Positions 1-11,984 of a stretch of DNA of 64,000 nt are shown piece after piece (within the stretch, counting starts at the first letter, position 1; every line of letters begins with the position of its first letter). The position numbers and the translations under genes are program-made. This stretch comes from Tyto alba (taxonomy: Eukaryota > Chordata > Aves > Strigiformes > Tytonidae). The notes under the pieces are model-generated. The model saw nothing but the letters and a program-made list of their open reading frames with translations, had not been told where the DNA came from and made no database searches. The stretch covers positions 15,903,427 to 15,967,426 of the forward strand of contig NW_024881296.1 of NCBI RefSeq assembly GCF_018691265.1, written 5' to 3'.

Positions 1-1120
1 ATATTTGGCTGCTACTGCAAGGAAAGCTGGTCTATAATCCCTTTCATAAACGCATGGAGATTCACTTCATAATCCTTCTTGGCTCTCTTCCCTCACAATA
101 TGTCTACAGGAAAGTTGTTCAAAAATCTCAGTCCTTAGAAGATCAGAAGCTGGTTTCTCTATTAAGATCCACAATAAGGAGCTAGTAGAAAAGTGAACGT
201 TAAAAAGCTTGGAAGGGGTTGTGGCCACCTCAAGCTAAGGGTCTGTGGGACACCGTGGTGATCTCCTTTACCCACCCAATTAATATTTCACAGAAAAAGC
301 AGTCAAGCCTACAGCCAAACAAACCCTTGTTGCAGTGTCCTGTATGGAGACGGATTTCTTATTACCCATGTTACTTCTGAGCATGCCTGCTGTGAGCACT
401 CCTGCTTCCAAATATCTCCAGAGACAGCACCCGAATAATGAATTGGAGCATCCCTATCTGTTATGTCAGACACTAGCCAAATACTATTCATTTAGTAGGA
501 AATGTTATGAAAGCATCGCTTTTTAGTAGTATTCTTAGCATTTACTGGAGCTTGTCTACATGAGAGTCTCCTTCATCACTGTTTCGCTTTACCTTTTTCC
601 ACAGCCAGAATGTGCTGAGCTACATGTCAATTAACATAAGGATCCCAGGAAGTTATAAAATATTTTGTGAACTGGCAATAAAAGATTTGGGATCAGATTC
701 ATTTTAGCATCCTGAGAAATCGTTATCCAAATGGTATTGCTGTAGTCCAACCCGTCCCCAGTTTAAAAGCACTTCTCTTTAGTCTGGCTTTGATTAAAAG
801 GCAGGACACATATTGCTATAAATTAGCTTAAGAAATATTTTTTGCCTGTAGATAGTTGTATACTTCACATTCATCACCGATCCAGCTAACATTAAAAAAA
901 CTGGCTTCAAATATTCTCTTTTTGTGTTACAAAGTCTATAAACTGTATTATTTAAAAAATGAAATACTGTTACTGTTTTCAGAATAACTTCCAAGGACAA
1001 ATTGTTTGTAATGTAATAGATGGAACTAAGGATGCCATCTATTACTGAGATCACTCAATTTAATCTGTACATTTATTTTGGCTGCTTATAACTTGGAAAA
1101 ACTTTATCCACTTGAACTGA
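1..1120. other. Unique AT-rich non-coding sequence
   Basis: No gene, repeat family or RNA was recognised here. Open frames on both strands are 60-100 codons or shorter and overlap one another in the way chance frames do in AT-rich DNA. The end of the block is rich in TAAT and TTAA words. Confidence 0.6.
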
Positions 1121-1145
1121 TTTTTTTTTTTTTTTTTTTTTTTTT
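1121..1145. repeat. Poly(T) run, 25 bases
   Basis: Twenty-five consecutive T read directly. It could be the poly(A) tail of a minus-strand retroposon, but no recognisable element body or flanking duplication is visible next to it. Confidence 0.95.
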
Positions 1146-4100
1146 AAATTGGGTGTCATCCTCACAGCAGTTATAAATTCCCCTGAAATTAGATTTCTGG
1201 AATTTGCTTGATTTTGTAAAATATAGGAAAACACTGTGCATACACAAAATCCATTAAAAAACATACTTGCTAAAAACCAAACTTACTGAAGTCTTCTAAT
1301 AATCAAATTGGTCAAGGTCAGAATTAACAGGGTTGAAACATTTCAAGGTCATTGTGCAGGTGATTTGACAATATTTAACACTTGAATAGTAAATATAAAT
1401 AAAATATGCTCTTAAACCAAAAGAAAATAAATCAGATCTACAGTGAGACAACCAGCAGTGAGAAATACCTTCTTCAGATTTTGAATTGCTCACATTTTTT
1501 TCTGTCAAAAATATCATCACAAACAAAATGTCCCCACTAAACATTTCAATTCCAACAAAGCAGCATTTCCTGGTGGAAGATATTCTGGTCAAAAAAACCT
1601 TTCAACAAAATGTACTTCAGGCTCAGTCTTTGATTATACGAGAACACAGTGCTCTTTCAAATGTCTCAAATGCAAAATTAGTACTGCTCAGTGTATGGCT
1701 CTAGACTGAGAAGTGAATTAGTGCAGGGCGTTCTCTTGCTGCAAGCTCTTGCTGTTGGGGTGGGAAAATCAGAAACATGCTTGCTGAGCCAGGTCAGTTG
1801 CTTAGGTGACCAAATCCAGGGAAAAGTTCTTGCCTGAGAAACATTGCGAACTTGGCCTCGGTCTGATCCCAAGGCTTGGCCAGAGCTGACAGCCTTTGCC
1901 TGTGACACGGTCATGCACCCACAGCAGCTGAAGGCAGGTGGGGACAACGGGAGCATGGATAGTAAGGGCCATGTTACAAGGCACACATGCATAACTGGGG
2001 GTTGAATTAGGATTGCACCTTACCTCTGATGCTCCATAAATTTGAGTGCTTGGCTTTGCAACATTAATATTTTTTGAATCTGTGATTTTTGTTGTATAAT
2101 TGTATATAGTACATAATTACTCATAATTCATTACTGCACATGCAACTCTGCAGACAATGTTTAGACATTAAATCTCAGCTCAGTGATTGAATAGAGGGTA
2201 CAGTAAAAATAAATATCCGTGTATTTCATAAATATTTGCATAATGAGCTATTTAAATGCAAGAGATTCTAACATATGTAAACAATTGGAAATACTGTATG
2301 TGTGTAAGTCTAAAGTAGATGCAAAAATATACACAACCCCTTGTAAAATCACATGATTTAGGAGTCAAACACAGCATATTTTTTAAGGCTTTATGTATTC
2401 CGATATTACAGACTGTAAATACACATTGTATGAAAAACACATTGCTCAGTACAATTAGTCAGTAAACTGAAAGATTTGGCTGACTAAGTGGAATAAATGG
2501 ACATTAGTGACTGTCCACTTACAGTGAAAGCTCTTTGCTGTCTGCAGACTTAAGACATCCAAACAGTTAAAGGACTCAGCGTAATCAATCCCAGTTCAAC
2601 AACAAGTACCAGAGGAATTAATTTTCCTGTTGTTAGAAAGCTGTCACATAACATGATATGGAGCTTCCCCTGCAAAACTTTTTCCCGGCTCCATGTGCAC
2701 CAGTGCATGCAATGGGAACTGAGAGGCTACCTCCACCAAAACATGCCACTTGTTTCTTCTGCTCTTAGTCCAGTCTGAAACCTCTGGACCAGCACATCAA
2801 ATGGCACCTTAAAAAGGCTTCGCAACCCCAGCCACAGCATAATGCGGTTCAGCATGGCTTCTGCAAAGGAAATGTGGTGGTGGAGGATGGAAGGAACAAA
2901 AAGACTTTTAAATTGAAAGCTTTTTTTTCGTGTTAATAACCAGCCTGAGCCAGCTGTCAAGGATAGAAACAATGAGCATTGTACTTAGTAGCTAGGCTGC
3001 CTACTGACTAATTACTGCCTTTGCAGAAATCAACTTCTGCGCTAAGGACCAGAGCAGTTAGATCATATCCACAGTCACACCTCTGAACTCGCAACTGATT
3101 GATTAAAGAAACTGAGTAGTGGACTGTTGCTGCCATCTCCCTCAGGCTTCATGACTCAAAGGGGCACTGCTAACAAGATGCATCCCACCTCCTGTAGAGC
3201 ACTCCACGTCTGTGGTGGAGAGGATGAGTAGAGTCCCCTGCACTTTGCGAGGCACAGCTGGCCAGCATGGCCAAAAGGAGATGGACAAGAGATCTGCTGT
3301 TTTCAGTGGGACTCGTTCTCCCAAAATCACCTAGATGCCAGGCCTGTATTAGAGCAGCTGTCAATAGCCCCATGGGCAAAGCAGCCAGAGACTGCAGGGT
3401 GGCAGGGACATCCCAGCCACCCACCCGCCCCGTCCCCAGGTGGTACCCCTGCTGCTTCTGCCACACTTCAGGGTACAGAAGGACCACCATCTGTGTCCTA
3501 AATAACTTCTGTTGCAACATCCAGGGCCCTGAGCTTTGTACACATGCCCAGCTCCTGGCACCTGAACAGTTAATAAATGTTTGAGTCACTGGAGAGCTAA
3601 TTTAAGATAGCCCACAATAACAGGGTGTAGCAAATAATTGGTGGACTGAAGAAATGGAAGATAATATGAGATGCCTGGGTGTGGGTGTTTGTGTGAGGCA
3701 TAGGGAGCAGTTTTTGACTCAGAGGCTGTTATCTGGGCCAGATTTAAGGCTATGGAAATTTCAGTATGAATTTTGGGGAGGGACGAAATTAATGTAATTC
3801 TCTTCTATGGGACATTTAGTTTCAACATTAAACTCAAACATATTTTCATTAGTAATGCTCCCAGTCATCAGACAGATCTGAATTTTTAAAACCTCCCTTT
3901 CGAACTCCTACACTACATTTCAGACATGTTGTGTCCAACTCATGACAAGCCCTGCACTAAAAAAATATTTTCTGCACAGGCATTCCACATGCTCGGAGGC
4001 AAAAAAAAAGTGTTTTCTGAAATGCCACATGCAAGAAAGCCATTTGGGTTGTGGGGGAGAGTCAGTCAGTGTGCAAACCACAATCACAGTCATATTTCTT

Positions 4101-4446
4101 ACACCTTCCAACAATCAACCCACTAAGCTAACACTCCTCATAAATGCTTTAAAGAGATTTTCTACTCACCTGGAATAAAGATAACATTTACATCGCTGTT
4201 CCTTGTTGAGCAGCTATTCTTAAAACCGAGATGTGTCCTTCACTAACTTGTATCCAAAGAAAACTTGAACAGTTAAAACCCATGCCTTCTGCAGATCAAG
4301 GGAAAAGGCCAGTCAATTAGTATTCCACCCATTTCTCAAAGTCTCATCATGTGAAATGCTATTATTTTAAAAATTTATTACTAAAATAATCTTTAATTAA
4401 TACAGGGTAATTTTACATAGAAAGAAATCTCCCTTTTCTCCACTCC
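1146..4446. other. Unique non-coding sequence, no gene recognised
   Basis: This 3.3 kb block has mixed composition and no feature I can name. A perfect octamer word (ATTTGCAT) lies at 2234-2241. The stretch around 3170-3590 is relatively GC-rich and open on both strands (139 codons minus, 105 plus). Both frames lack any domain I know, and two opposite open frames in one GC-rich patch is the usual sign of chance. Confidence 0.55.
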
Positions 4447-4460
4447 AAAAAAAAAAAAAA
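4447..4460. repeat. Poly(A) run, 14 bases
   Basis: Fourteen consecutive A following CACTCC, read directly. No associated retroposon body was recognised. Confidence 0.95.
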
Positions 4461-5171
4461 GGCTCTGAAATTAAATTATTCTGGTAGTGGAAAGCATCAC
4501 CAGATCCTCACCATTGACAAATATGTGAGGAGGAAGTGCATTTGACAAAACCTGTATAACAAAAAAGTCTCCATTCCATACTTCAGACTCTTTTCCAGCC
4601 TTCTCTCTCACTGTTCTTGTACGTCTACTATCTGCTTCAGCCCAATGCTCTTTGAAGAACAAAAGGTTAAGTTGGGCTCAGCTTATATCTGAATATCTGG
4701 ATGTGCTACAAGATGTGCATGTTCTGACAAAGGGTGGTTGGAGTCCAAGGCCTCTCAGACATCTCCTCTCATCCATGGTCTTCTGTACTCCACCAGAGCT
4801 TTGCATTTACAAGAGTTTGCAGCTGTGTAGCTGCACACCTACATACATGGTACATTGCATAGGACAGCTTGAAATTCTGAGCAAGCAAAGTCCCCCTCAT
4901 CGCACAGGCTTCTTCCAAAAAACAGCCCCCCCCGAAATACGTGTGAGGAATTAAGCACCAGACCATTACCTCCCAGCACTCTCTCCAGAAGCGAAAGGCA
5001 GAGGAGGAGGAAGGACTTCAACAGAGGGTCCATGGATGTCTGGCTGGTGTGCATCCGCAGAAAGCACACGCGTGGGCAAGGATCTCCTGCACCCTTGCGA
5101 AGCTGCAAGCACCACACGTAGCACTTGGATTTCCTCACGTCACCTGCTTCCATTACCAGAAGGCCTCTTAC
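4461..5171. other. Unique sequence flanking the first GC-rich patch
   Basis: No gene recognised. GC content rises from about 4700 towards the GC-rich patch that follows. Open frames on both strands run into that patch and look like composition effects. If the minus-strand exon proposed at 5172-5430 is real, this block would be the start of its first intron. Confidence 0.45.
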
Positions 5172-5430
5172 CTGGGACAACTTCTTCCCAGCAGAGGCAC
5201 CTCCTGCTCCAGCACCCGCCCCTGCCCGCAGCTTCTCCCACCCCTGCCCCTTCTCACCTCCGTGGGACCCAAGCCCCCGGCCCTGGGTCCTGCTCCGTGC
5301 CCGGTGCCAGGCCTTGCCCCTCGGGCGCTGGCTCGGTCGGGGGGAGCAGGGGCTGTGGGGCCGCCAGCTCGCAGAGACGGGCCGTGCTCGCCTCAGAGAT
5401 CCCCCTTGCAGCTGCGCGCTTTACCTGTCT
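5172..5430 (-). promoter_or_regulatory. GC-rich patch with minus-strand splice donor (candidate promoter/first exon)
   Basis: The block is strikingly C- and G-rich, with multiple CpGs between AT-rich flanks. Read on the minus strand, its lower edge ends in CAG followed by GTAAGA (intron starting at 5171), which is a near-perfect splice donor. A CpG-rich segment ending in a strong donor is typical of a vertebrate first exon, so a minus-strand transcript is plausible, probably non-coding. The patch is short for a CpG island, no TATA box is evident, and three plus-strand frames are open through it, which mainly reflects GC content. The transcript is inferred. Confidence 0.3.
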
Positions 5431-6100
5431 TTGGACAGCCGTGCATTAGGGCCAAAGTTAGACTTTCACTGTAAACTACATTAAGCAGCCGTTTAAAAAG
5501 CAACCCACCTACCCTGGCCTCCTTTTGCCATCTCTTTGCACCTTCACCATTGCCAACGGGACTCTTAAAATCATTCAACAGAAGTTGTCTCCAGGCGGAG
5601 CAGCATTCATCTCCACAGAATGGGCACGGCAAAAGGTGTCCACTGACAGGCTTGAGTTTTAGGGGGTTGGCTTCAAGCATGTATGTGTCCTTATGTTTTT
5701 GACAGCAAGGACAAGACAGGCTAAAAGCAGACACGCAGGCTTCTTGTTCAGCAGATAGGGACATCCAGCCTGCTTGCAGACACTGAAGAAGGAAAGGCAG
5801 TGCATTTCAGAGGCAAATGATCTGGGTCTGCACTAGCAGCTCTTCATAGCCCAGCAATGGAAGGTCTAATTGAGGTTGTATAATTATCTCCTCGCTATAT
5901 AAAATGAAGCGTGCGTTCCCTCAGTGGATATCATTGATGAAAAGTCAATTGGGAAAAAGGTTGAAATACACAGCAGGATCAATTTTATTTTTAATGGGTT
6001 TTAACATTTCATCTATACATTTAACTGGGTGTAGCGGGTGGAAATAAATATTATGTTAGCAACTGTGCCATGGAATGAGGCTTTGCTTTTGATTAAAAAA
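5431..6100. other. Unique sequence upstream of the 5.2 kb patch; Cys-rich chance frame
   Basis: A minus-strand frame (5764 down to 5393, 123 codons) has CxxC-like pairs at residues 18-21 and 47-50 plus C54/C55, loosely recalling a zinc ribbon. It has no homologue I recognise and no splice context. Beyond 5850 the sequence turns AT-rich. No gene is called. Confidence 0.4.
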
Positions 6101-7350
6101 TAAAGGGAAAACAACCATCACCATTTTATGCTTATCATAATTTGTTTCACATTCACTTTTTCAATACTAAGGTGTACTGAAATATTTAACTGGTAAATAA
6201 AAATGCCTATAATCTTCTAAAGAGATCTTCAGAACACCTGGACAAAGACTGAAGAATGAGGTTTTACTCTGTGTTAATTGTCCTGTAATACTCACCTGAG
6301 TTTGTATAAAAAGTTCAGTACATATATATAGTTATATATGCAGTTACCTCTTTCTCTATGCACCACTTTCACATAGCAAAAATGTACTAAAAATATTGAT
6401 CTCAAACCTCTTTATGCATTGCTCTGTTTCTTATTTTGATATTAACAATATTTGCCTCCACATAAAGTCTATTTTGCTGATATTATTACTACATGGTGCA
6501 AACTGAAATCACAAACCAAGATACAAATTCAGGTTCAGACACCAGTCCTAAATTCCCCTACTGCAGAGCAGTGTAGAGTTCATGCTTAAAGAACCAGAAA
6601 GATAAGAACCAGAAAGACAAAAGCTTAATTAATGTATTTTTTTTTCATTTTAATATATGGAATATATGCACCAAGCTAGAGGCAAGAGAACATAATCTTT
6701 TATATGATATCATACAATTTGATATCTTAAATATCAGACATAAATAATATTACTGATATAAATAAATAAATAAATCAAGATAAAGTAAAAATCTGACATG
6801 TAGCATGTCTAGGAGCCTTGGTTTTATTTTGAACCTATAAACTTCAGGTAAGGAACAAGACTTTTTCCACTGAAGTTTCTAGCCAGTGGATGTTTATTTT
6901 TCTGCAATGTAATTTGACACTGCTGTTGGGTTTGGCATTAATACATTAAAAGTTAAATTTATGTCAGCACCAACAGATCAACTATCAGATGTTGCTATTA
7001 ACTTTGACATCAAAATCATTAAGAAATTGCCATCATGTAAATTAATTATCAGAATTGTATTGGCATGAATGCATAATGATATTACTCATGCAAATAATTA
7101 AAGAAAATGCACAGTGAAAAACACATTAGAATAATGGCACAAAATGTCATTTTTCTGGCTTCTTGACAACTAGATGCTATTAGTTTTCAGTGCAGTGAAC
7201 TTTAAAGTTAACAGAAAGAGACAGGGAAGTCCAGCTTACGGCTCAAGCTGATCTTATTTGTGCCTTTGTTTATTCAGTATACAAAACTGTATGAGTGAGA
7301 ACTAACTTTTTTAAACTCGTCAAAGAAAGCTTTTTACGTCACTCTGGGAG
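6100..7350. promoter_or_regulatory. AT-rich block with enhancer-like word content
   Basis: This block is dense in TAAT, ATTA, TGACA and ACAAT words. A composite octamer plus homeodomain site lies at 7088-7100: ATGCAAAT sharing its last T with TAATTA. A short AAAT microsatellite lies at about 6759-6776. Developmental enhancers of vertebrates look like this, but conservation and activity cannot be judged from one sequence. It may simply be AT-rich spacer DNA. Confidence 0.3.
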
Positions 7351-7356
7351 GGATTT

Positions 7357-7430
7357 AAAAAATAAAAAATAAAAAAAAAAAAACAAAACCCAAACAAAAC
7401 CCAAACCTAAACAAAACCAAAAAACGTCAC
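7357..7430. repeat. A-rich simple repeat grading into CAAAA/CCAAA units
   Basis: Runs of A interrupted by T are followed by imperfect CAAAAC and CCAAAC units. This is a low-complexity purine-rich tract. It might be the decayed tail of a plus-strand retroposon, but no body was recognised upstream. Confidence 0.85.
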
Positions 7431-9330
7431 CAACCCAAAGCAGCAGAATGACTTATAGCACTGTTGTCCAAAGATATATGTTCTTTTGTTGTTGCCAGTT
7501 TCAGGTCTCAAGGGACTTCAGGCACAGAAAGGTTGTTAAAATGCTAGGATTTTCCTGAGCACAGACGAGTAATAATTAACCTGAAAGTATTTAGGTTATC
7601 TCCTTCCACCCCCTACCCAAAAGGCAATTATTACTGATCAGTGCTCAGGGAGAGGGAGTTGTGATTATGGTGCATGTGTGTGTTCTCTTAATTTAATGTG
7701 TAATGGACTGAGTTAGCTTTTTCGTCAACAGCAAAAGACTGTCCACTCTAATAGAATAAACATTACTAACGACTCAGTGGTGCGTGTCAGCTTACTCACC
7801 AGCTGGACACATTTCTTTTAAATGTCTCTCTCCATTCCCTCCCAAGTCAATGGAAGAGGTCTCTCAGTCATGATTTTTCACTTGATCCAGAAACGATACT
7901 ATAGAAATAATGCAAAAAGGCAGTAATTTCTGGGCTTCTTGCCTTCCAGCTCCCCTCTTTACTAGGCTAAGGAAATACCACCATCACCCCAAAACAGAAG
8001 TTCACATCCTAAAAATAAAATGCAGTGTTTTAAACAGTTAAATCACAGGAGGAAAGAGCCTTATTTATCCTCCTATAGAACATCACTCCTAATGACACTC
8101 GGAAGTAAAGGAATATTTCCAGGAAAAAGTGAAGGGCTAGGAAATGGGACATCTATGAGCTGTCCTTGTTCTTCTACATAATTTCAGGCAAGTCACTTAA
8201 ATTACTTGACGTAAATTTTTCGCCGTTGCCACAGCGAGAACAACAGTGCCAACACAAAGCGAACAATGAAAAGAGACGTGGCAAATGACCCACAACTGAA
8301 AAAACAAAAGCCACTCCATAAATTAAAATTAGTCAAGAAACCTAAGCATGCACAAACATCCTAGAAATTTCTCAGAAAATCTGTAAAAGATTCATTTCTG
8401 ACATAATGTCCAAATTCTGAAGCTGCATCTGCCAGCACAGACTCCTGCATGTCTGAGGAGTCACTTCCAAAGCTCTGTTTTGGACCCTCCTTCTCACGGC
8501 TCTCTCTAGTCTTGACATAATGAATCTCAACTCAGCAATGGGACACAACGGGCAGGCAACCTACGCATCACCAGTACCAAAGGTCTAGTTGCTGTCTAGA
8601 TCTCCTGGCAGTTCAGACCTCATTTTCTCCAGTTTTCTTTGGGGGATGGGGAGAGGCACAGATCAAACTATTTTAGGGCTGTCAAGGTCTCTGGGAGCAA
8701 TTTGAGCCATAATTAATATCAGGGCAATGGCAAATGTAATTTAAGAAAAAAAAAAAAAATAAAAGACTTGAAAGAGATTTCTGGTTTTCTTTAAACTTTG
8801 TAAGTTGCCTTGGGGACAGCTAACTTTTCCGGTATGCCTTGACTTTTTACGGTGAAATACAGACATTTTACTTGAAACAGTTTGTTTAATGATGCCCTGA
8901 GCCTTTTACTTCTGTTTAACAATCCAAGCTTTGCTTCTAATCCATCAACAGATAGGTCAAACTTGTACCCATAATTTAAAGTTATGTTAATAAGATCTAT
9001 GACATGTCTTGCAACATTTTATTGATAATATGTAATGTATTATAAGTATCATGAGCTTGCAGAGCTGCTGTCACTCAGGGATTTTACACATAAGGTATTA
9101 CATCTCAAAAGCATGCTGCTGCAGTGAAAAAAGGACTTTAAATAAATAGGCTGGCACAATTCTGCCTTCAAAGGGACAGTCTATAAATTCACAAACAAGA
9201 TTTACTGTGTAATTCAAGCCTGAGTCAACACAGGACTTACACTGTGTAACTAAGAAGGGACACACCACATGGTAGGGTGTTTATAGTGTGGGCAATATTG
9301 TAATGCAGAGGTTGTTTTTCAGGCACATCT
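7431..9330. other. Unique non-coding sequence
   Basis: No gene recognised and no open frame above 60 codons. A 14-base A run lies at 8746-8759. Around 8180-8210 the words for 'caggcaagtcacttaa' resemble the core of MIR SINEs, but the match is too short to call. The rest is AT-rich unique DNA. Confidence 0.5.
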
Positions 9331-9480
9331 TTTCCTTTTCTAATTACACTGATTGCCACCTCCCATTTATAATCACATACCCGCACCGAGTTTAACCGCA
9401 GTAATTGCCACATGATAAATTGATATAAGGAAAATATTGAGTGTCTATTTAGTACATTATAATGTAATTTACCAGCTGGG
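9330..9480. promoter_or_regulatory. AT-rich block with a 14-bp perfect palindrome
   Basis: It contains TACATTATAATGTA at 9453-9466, identical to its reverse complement, next to homeodomain-like TAATT words. The block ends at a 16-base A run (9481-9496). A regulatory role is an inference from composition only. Confidence 0.25.
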
Positions 9481-9496
9481 AAAAAAAAAAAAAAAA
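9481..9496. repeat. Poly(A) run, 16 bases
   Basis: Sixteen consecutive A read directly. A shorter A run follows at 9860-9870. Confidence 0.95.
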
Positions 9497-10554
9497 GATG
9501 GTAACAACAGCATCATGTGATTTCATCAATTCTCCATGCAACATGGCAAAGCAGCCTCTGCACTATGTCTGTGAGAACTCTGAGGTACAGTAGGTGCATC
9601 TGGATTAGAATTAACACCTGTAAATGCACTTGCTAACATGTCCTGCAGATGATATTTTTGGCTCCCCTGCTGTTTGTCAATGGTATAAAACTAGAATCCT
9701 GGGAAAGGGCAGACGGTACTTTACTTAGGGAGTAATAAAACCCTGAAGTGATGGTCCTTGTGACATCATCTGAAGATGTAATTCACTCAAGGAGTTGCTT
9801 CTTCTCCACCCAAAAATTTAGCAACACAGTCTAAGAATCAGCTTGCTTTTTTTCCTATTAAAAAAAAAAATAGTTAAAATTACAAACAATACAGGATACG
9901 CTTATCCAGTTAATTGTAGCTTTACAGGGGTTAGGACCCCATGCAACTTAGAGCCAACTGGGAAAACGTGTTCCCCTCCAAAGAAATAATCCATGTCTGT
10001 GTTACGGCACCAGCATGTGTTGTTATATGATCAGCAGAAGTCCTGGCTCAAGCCACCCACCCTCAGAGCTGTTCCTGACTTTCAGAGGTCAAGATCATGT
10101 TACCTCTCAACTTCTCCTATATGAGCAAAGGAAACATGTTCTCTCTGGCTACTTCCATCTCTGCCTACAGAGCTGTCACTTGACAAACAGGGGTGTATTA
10201 AGGATGTCATCTGCTAACCAAAGATACAGTAAAATCAAATGTTACACCCCACAAGCTGAATTGGAGTTGCAAGTCACCAGTCCTGTTTAAAACCAGAAGA
10301 GAAACACACAGCCCAGTGTTTAGGCCAGTGGAAGAAAAAGATGCCTACTGTGTCTGTCCTTCAGAAACATTTTCTGCAGTTTTAGCTAGTTTAACTGGAA
10401 AATTTCTGACCTGGGTTGCTTTGGAGAGCAACACGGCACTCGCATTTCTAAGAGGCAATGTTATAAATTATCATTTGCTACTAACTGAAAAGGAGGGATT
10501 ATGGACAAGTGCTTGGAGTGCTGTATTAAGAACTGCAACTTCTCAGCCCTGATG
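9497..10554. other. Unique non-coding sequence
   Basis: Open frames of 91 and 78 codons at 10015-10290 and 10316-10552 on the plus strand show no domain, no good Kozak context and no splice structure. They are treated as chance. Nothing else was recognised. Confidence 0.5.
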
Positions 10555-10695
10555 CCTGCTCAGCTTTGCATCTTAAGTCTTTGGGCAAATAACTTTAACC
10601 CTTCTGCACCTCAGACTACAAATCTGTGAAGCAGTCACTCGCTCATGAGCACTGAGTTTAAACACATATTTTAAAAGAGCTTTGAGATTCACAGC
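10555..10695 (+). repeat. MIR-like SINE fossil
   Basis: The order of words matches the core and 3' half of MIR-type SINEs: 'tttgggcaaataactttaac', then 'cctcagactacaaatctgtg', then 'gagctttgagattc'. In the family these correspond to 'cttgggcaagtcacttaacc', 'cctcagtttcccatctgtaa' and 'gctttgagatcc'. Divergence is high, as expected for an element that spread in early amniotes. The borders are approximate. A profile search against Repbase or Dfam would settle it. Confidence 0.55.
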
Positions 10696-11470
10696 CATAC
10701 CTTACTCTAAAATGGCAGATATCTTCTAGCCAGATTCATGGGCTGTGAAGTATCAAGGAAAGGAGCAAGTGCTGAAGAGCCAGCAAAGCTAATATCTATA
10801 GCCTGGCCATGCTGGGGACTCCTACAATTACAGTTTGTTCTTTCGATTAACCTCTCCAAATACACAGAAGGTGTCATACATCCTCACAGCTGTTCCTGTG
10901 CTCATGCTCTCCCAAAACAACCACTGATCTCAGTGAGAGTCTGGCTGCCTCAGGGTGACCCAGACAGGTTCATGGCTAAGGTCAAAGCCCTTATGACTTC
11001 TTCCCAAGCTCCCATGCTTGCCACTCCTTGTGAAACAGGGATGGAAGCAGACCGTGGGCTGTTAGAAGCAGCTGCTGGGACCTGGAGCTCCTTGGGACTC
11101 TCACTTCTTTACTGTGAATATTTTTTTCTATCCAAAACTACTCTTTCTTCTCAGTTCATACTGCATGAGTGCTACCTTATACTGTGTTCAAGCAGCTTTT
11201 GAAGAAGTGTACTGAAAGTGATGAGATTGTCTGTGCTGCAGAGCAGGCAGGGCAAATCCCTCCAGCCCCTCACATCTCCCACTTGTACCACAGCATAAAA
11301 GTAGGTAACAGGATCCTTAAAATGGTGGCTTCATCCACCTCACAGCTTCTCACACTCAAGCTAGAATGCTTGCTTCCTCCTCCACCCCAGCTCTCCTCTG
11401 CATGATTTCAGGTCAGGAGCAATGGCCCCCACGTGAATCCAGCCACACCTGGCTGCCTGGCTGTGATAGA
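10696..11470. other. Unique sequence with a 154-codon chance frame
   Basis: A plus-strand frame at 10738-11202 is open for 154 codons but shows no recognisable domain. It is not bounded by convincing splice sites and lies in ordinary base composition. I do not call it a gene. Confidence 0.4.
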
Positions 11471-11569
11471 TGGGATGGGATGGGATGGGATGGGATGGGA
11501 TGGGATGGGATGGGATGGGATGGGATGGGATGGGATGGGATGGGACGGGATGAGATGGGATGTGATGGG
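11471..11569. repeat. GGGAT pentanucleotide array, G-quadruplex capable
   Basis: Fifteen uninterrupted TGGGA units run from 11471 to 11545. Five variant units (cggga, tgaga, tggga, tgtga, tgggc) follow to 11569. The plus strand thus has GGG runs separated by two bases, which fits the G-quadruplex rule, and the minus strand is the C-rich partner. Because 5 is not a multiple of 3 the array is open in several frames, giving Gly-Met-Trp-Asp repeats on plus and Ser-His-Pro-Ile repeats on minus. These frames are not genes. The array is likely length-polymorphic. Confidence 0.97.
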
Positions 11570-11984
11570 CAGAAGGGTGCCCAGGCAGCAAAAGTCTCCT
11601 TCTTTTAGACAGAAGGATCCTGATTTACACAATCAGAGACAAAAGCATAATCAACACTGCTCTGATTAATTGCAGTGGAAATGGCAAGGAGCTATCAATG
11701 CAGCAGCCAAGAGAGCTTAAAACTAAATATAACCTGCAGGAGGGGAAGAGAGGTTGAGTCTCTGAAAACACTTTTCTGAAACAAAACAGGAACCTAGGGA
11801 AAGTTTTCCTCTCCTCTCCCCACTCCCCCGGCCTGTGCAGTGAAACAGGAGTTCCTGCTTTCCCCTACGAATAAAAGTGTGTCTCGCCTCCCTGGGATGA
11901 ACAGCTTGGACCATCCTGCTATCACCTCCCTGCTCTTCCTCACCACTTTAAAATTAGCACGGCTGTGATGAGGCGGCAGCGGAA
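11570..11984. other. Unique sequence between the pentamer array and the 12 kb GC patch
   Basis: No gene or repeat family was recognised. GC content rises towards 12000. Confidence 0.5.

Noticed and set aside
3170..3589. 139-codon minus-strand and 105-codon plus-strand frames
   Set aside because: Opposite overlapping frames in one GC-rich patch, with no domain, splice context or start context.
8180..8215. MIR-like word 'caggcaagtcacttaa'
   Set aside because: The match is too short and no neighbouring MIR words follow in order.
11361..11669. Ser-His-Pro-Ile and Gly-Met-Trp-Asp repeat proteins on opposite strands
   Set aside because: These are translations of the GGGAT microsatellite. A five-base repeat without stops is open in several frames on both strands.
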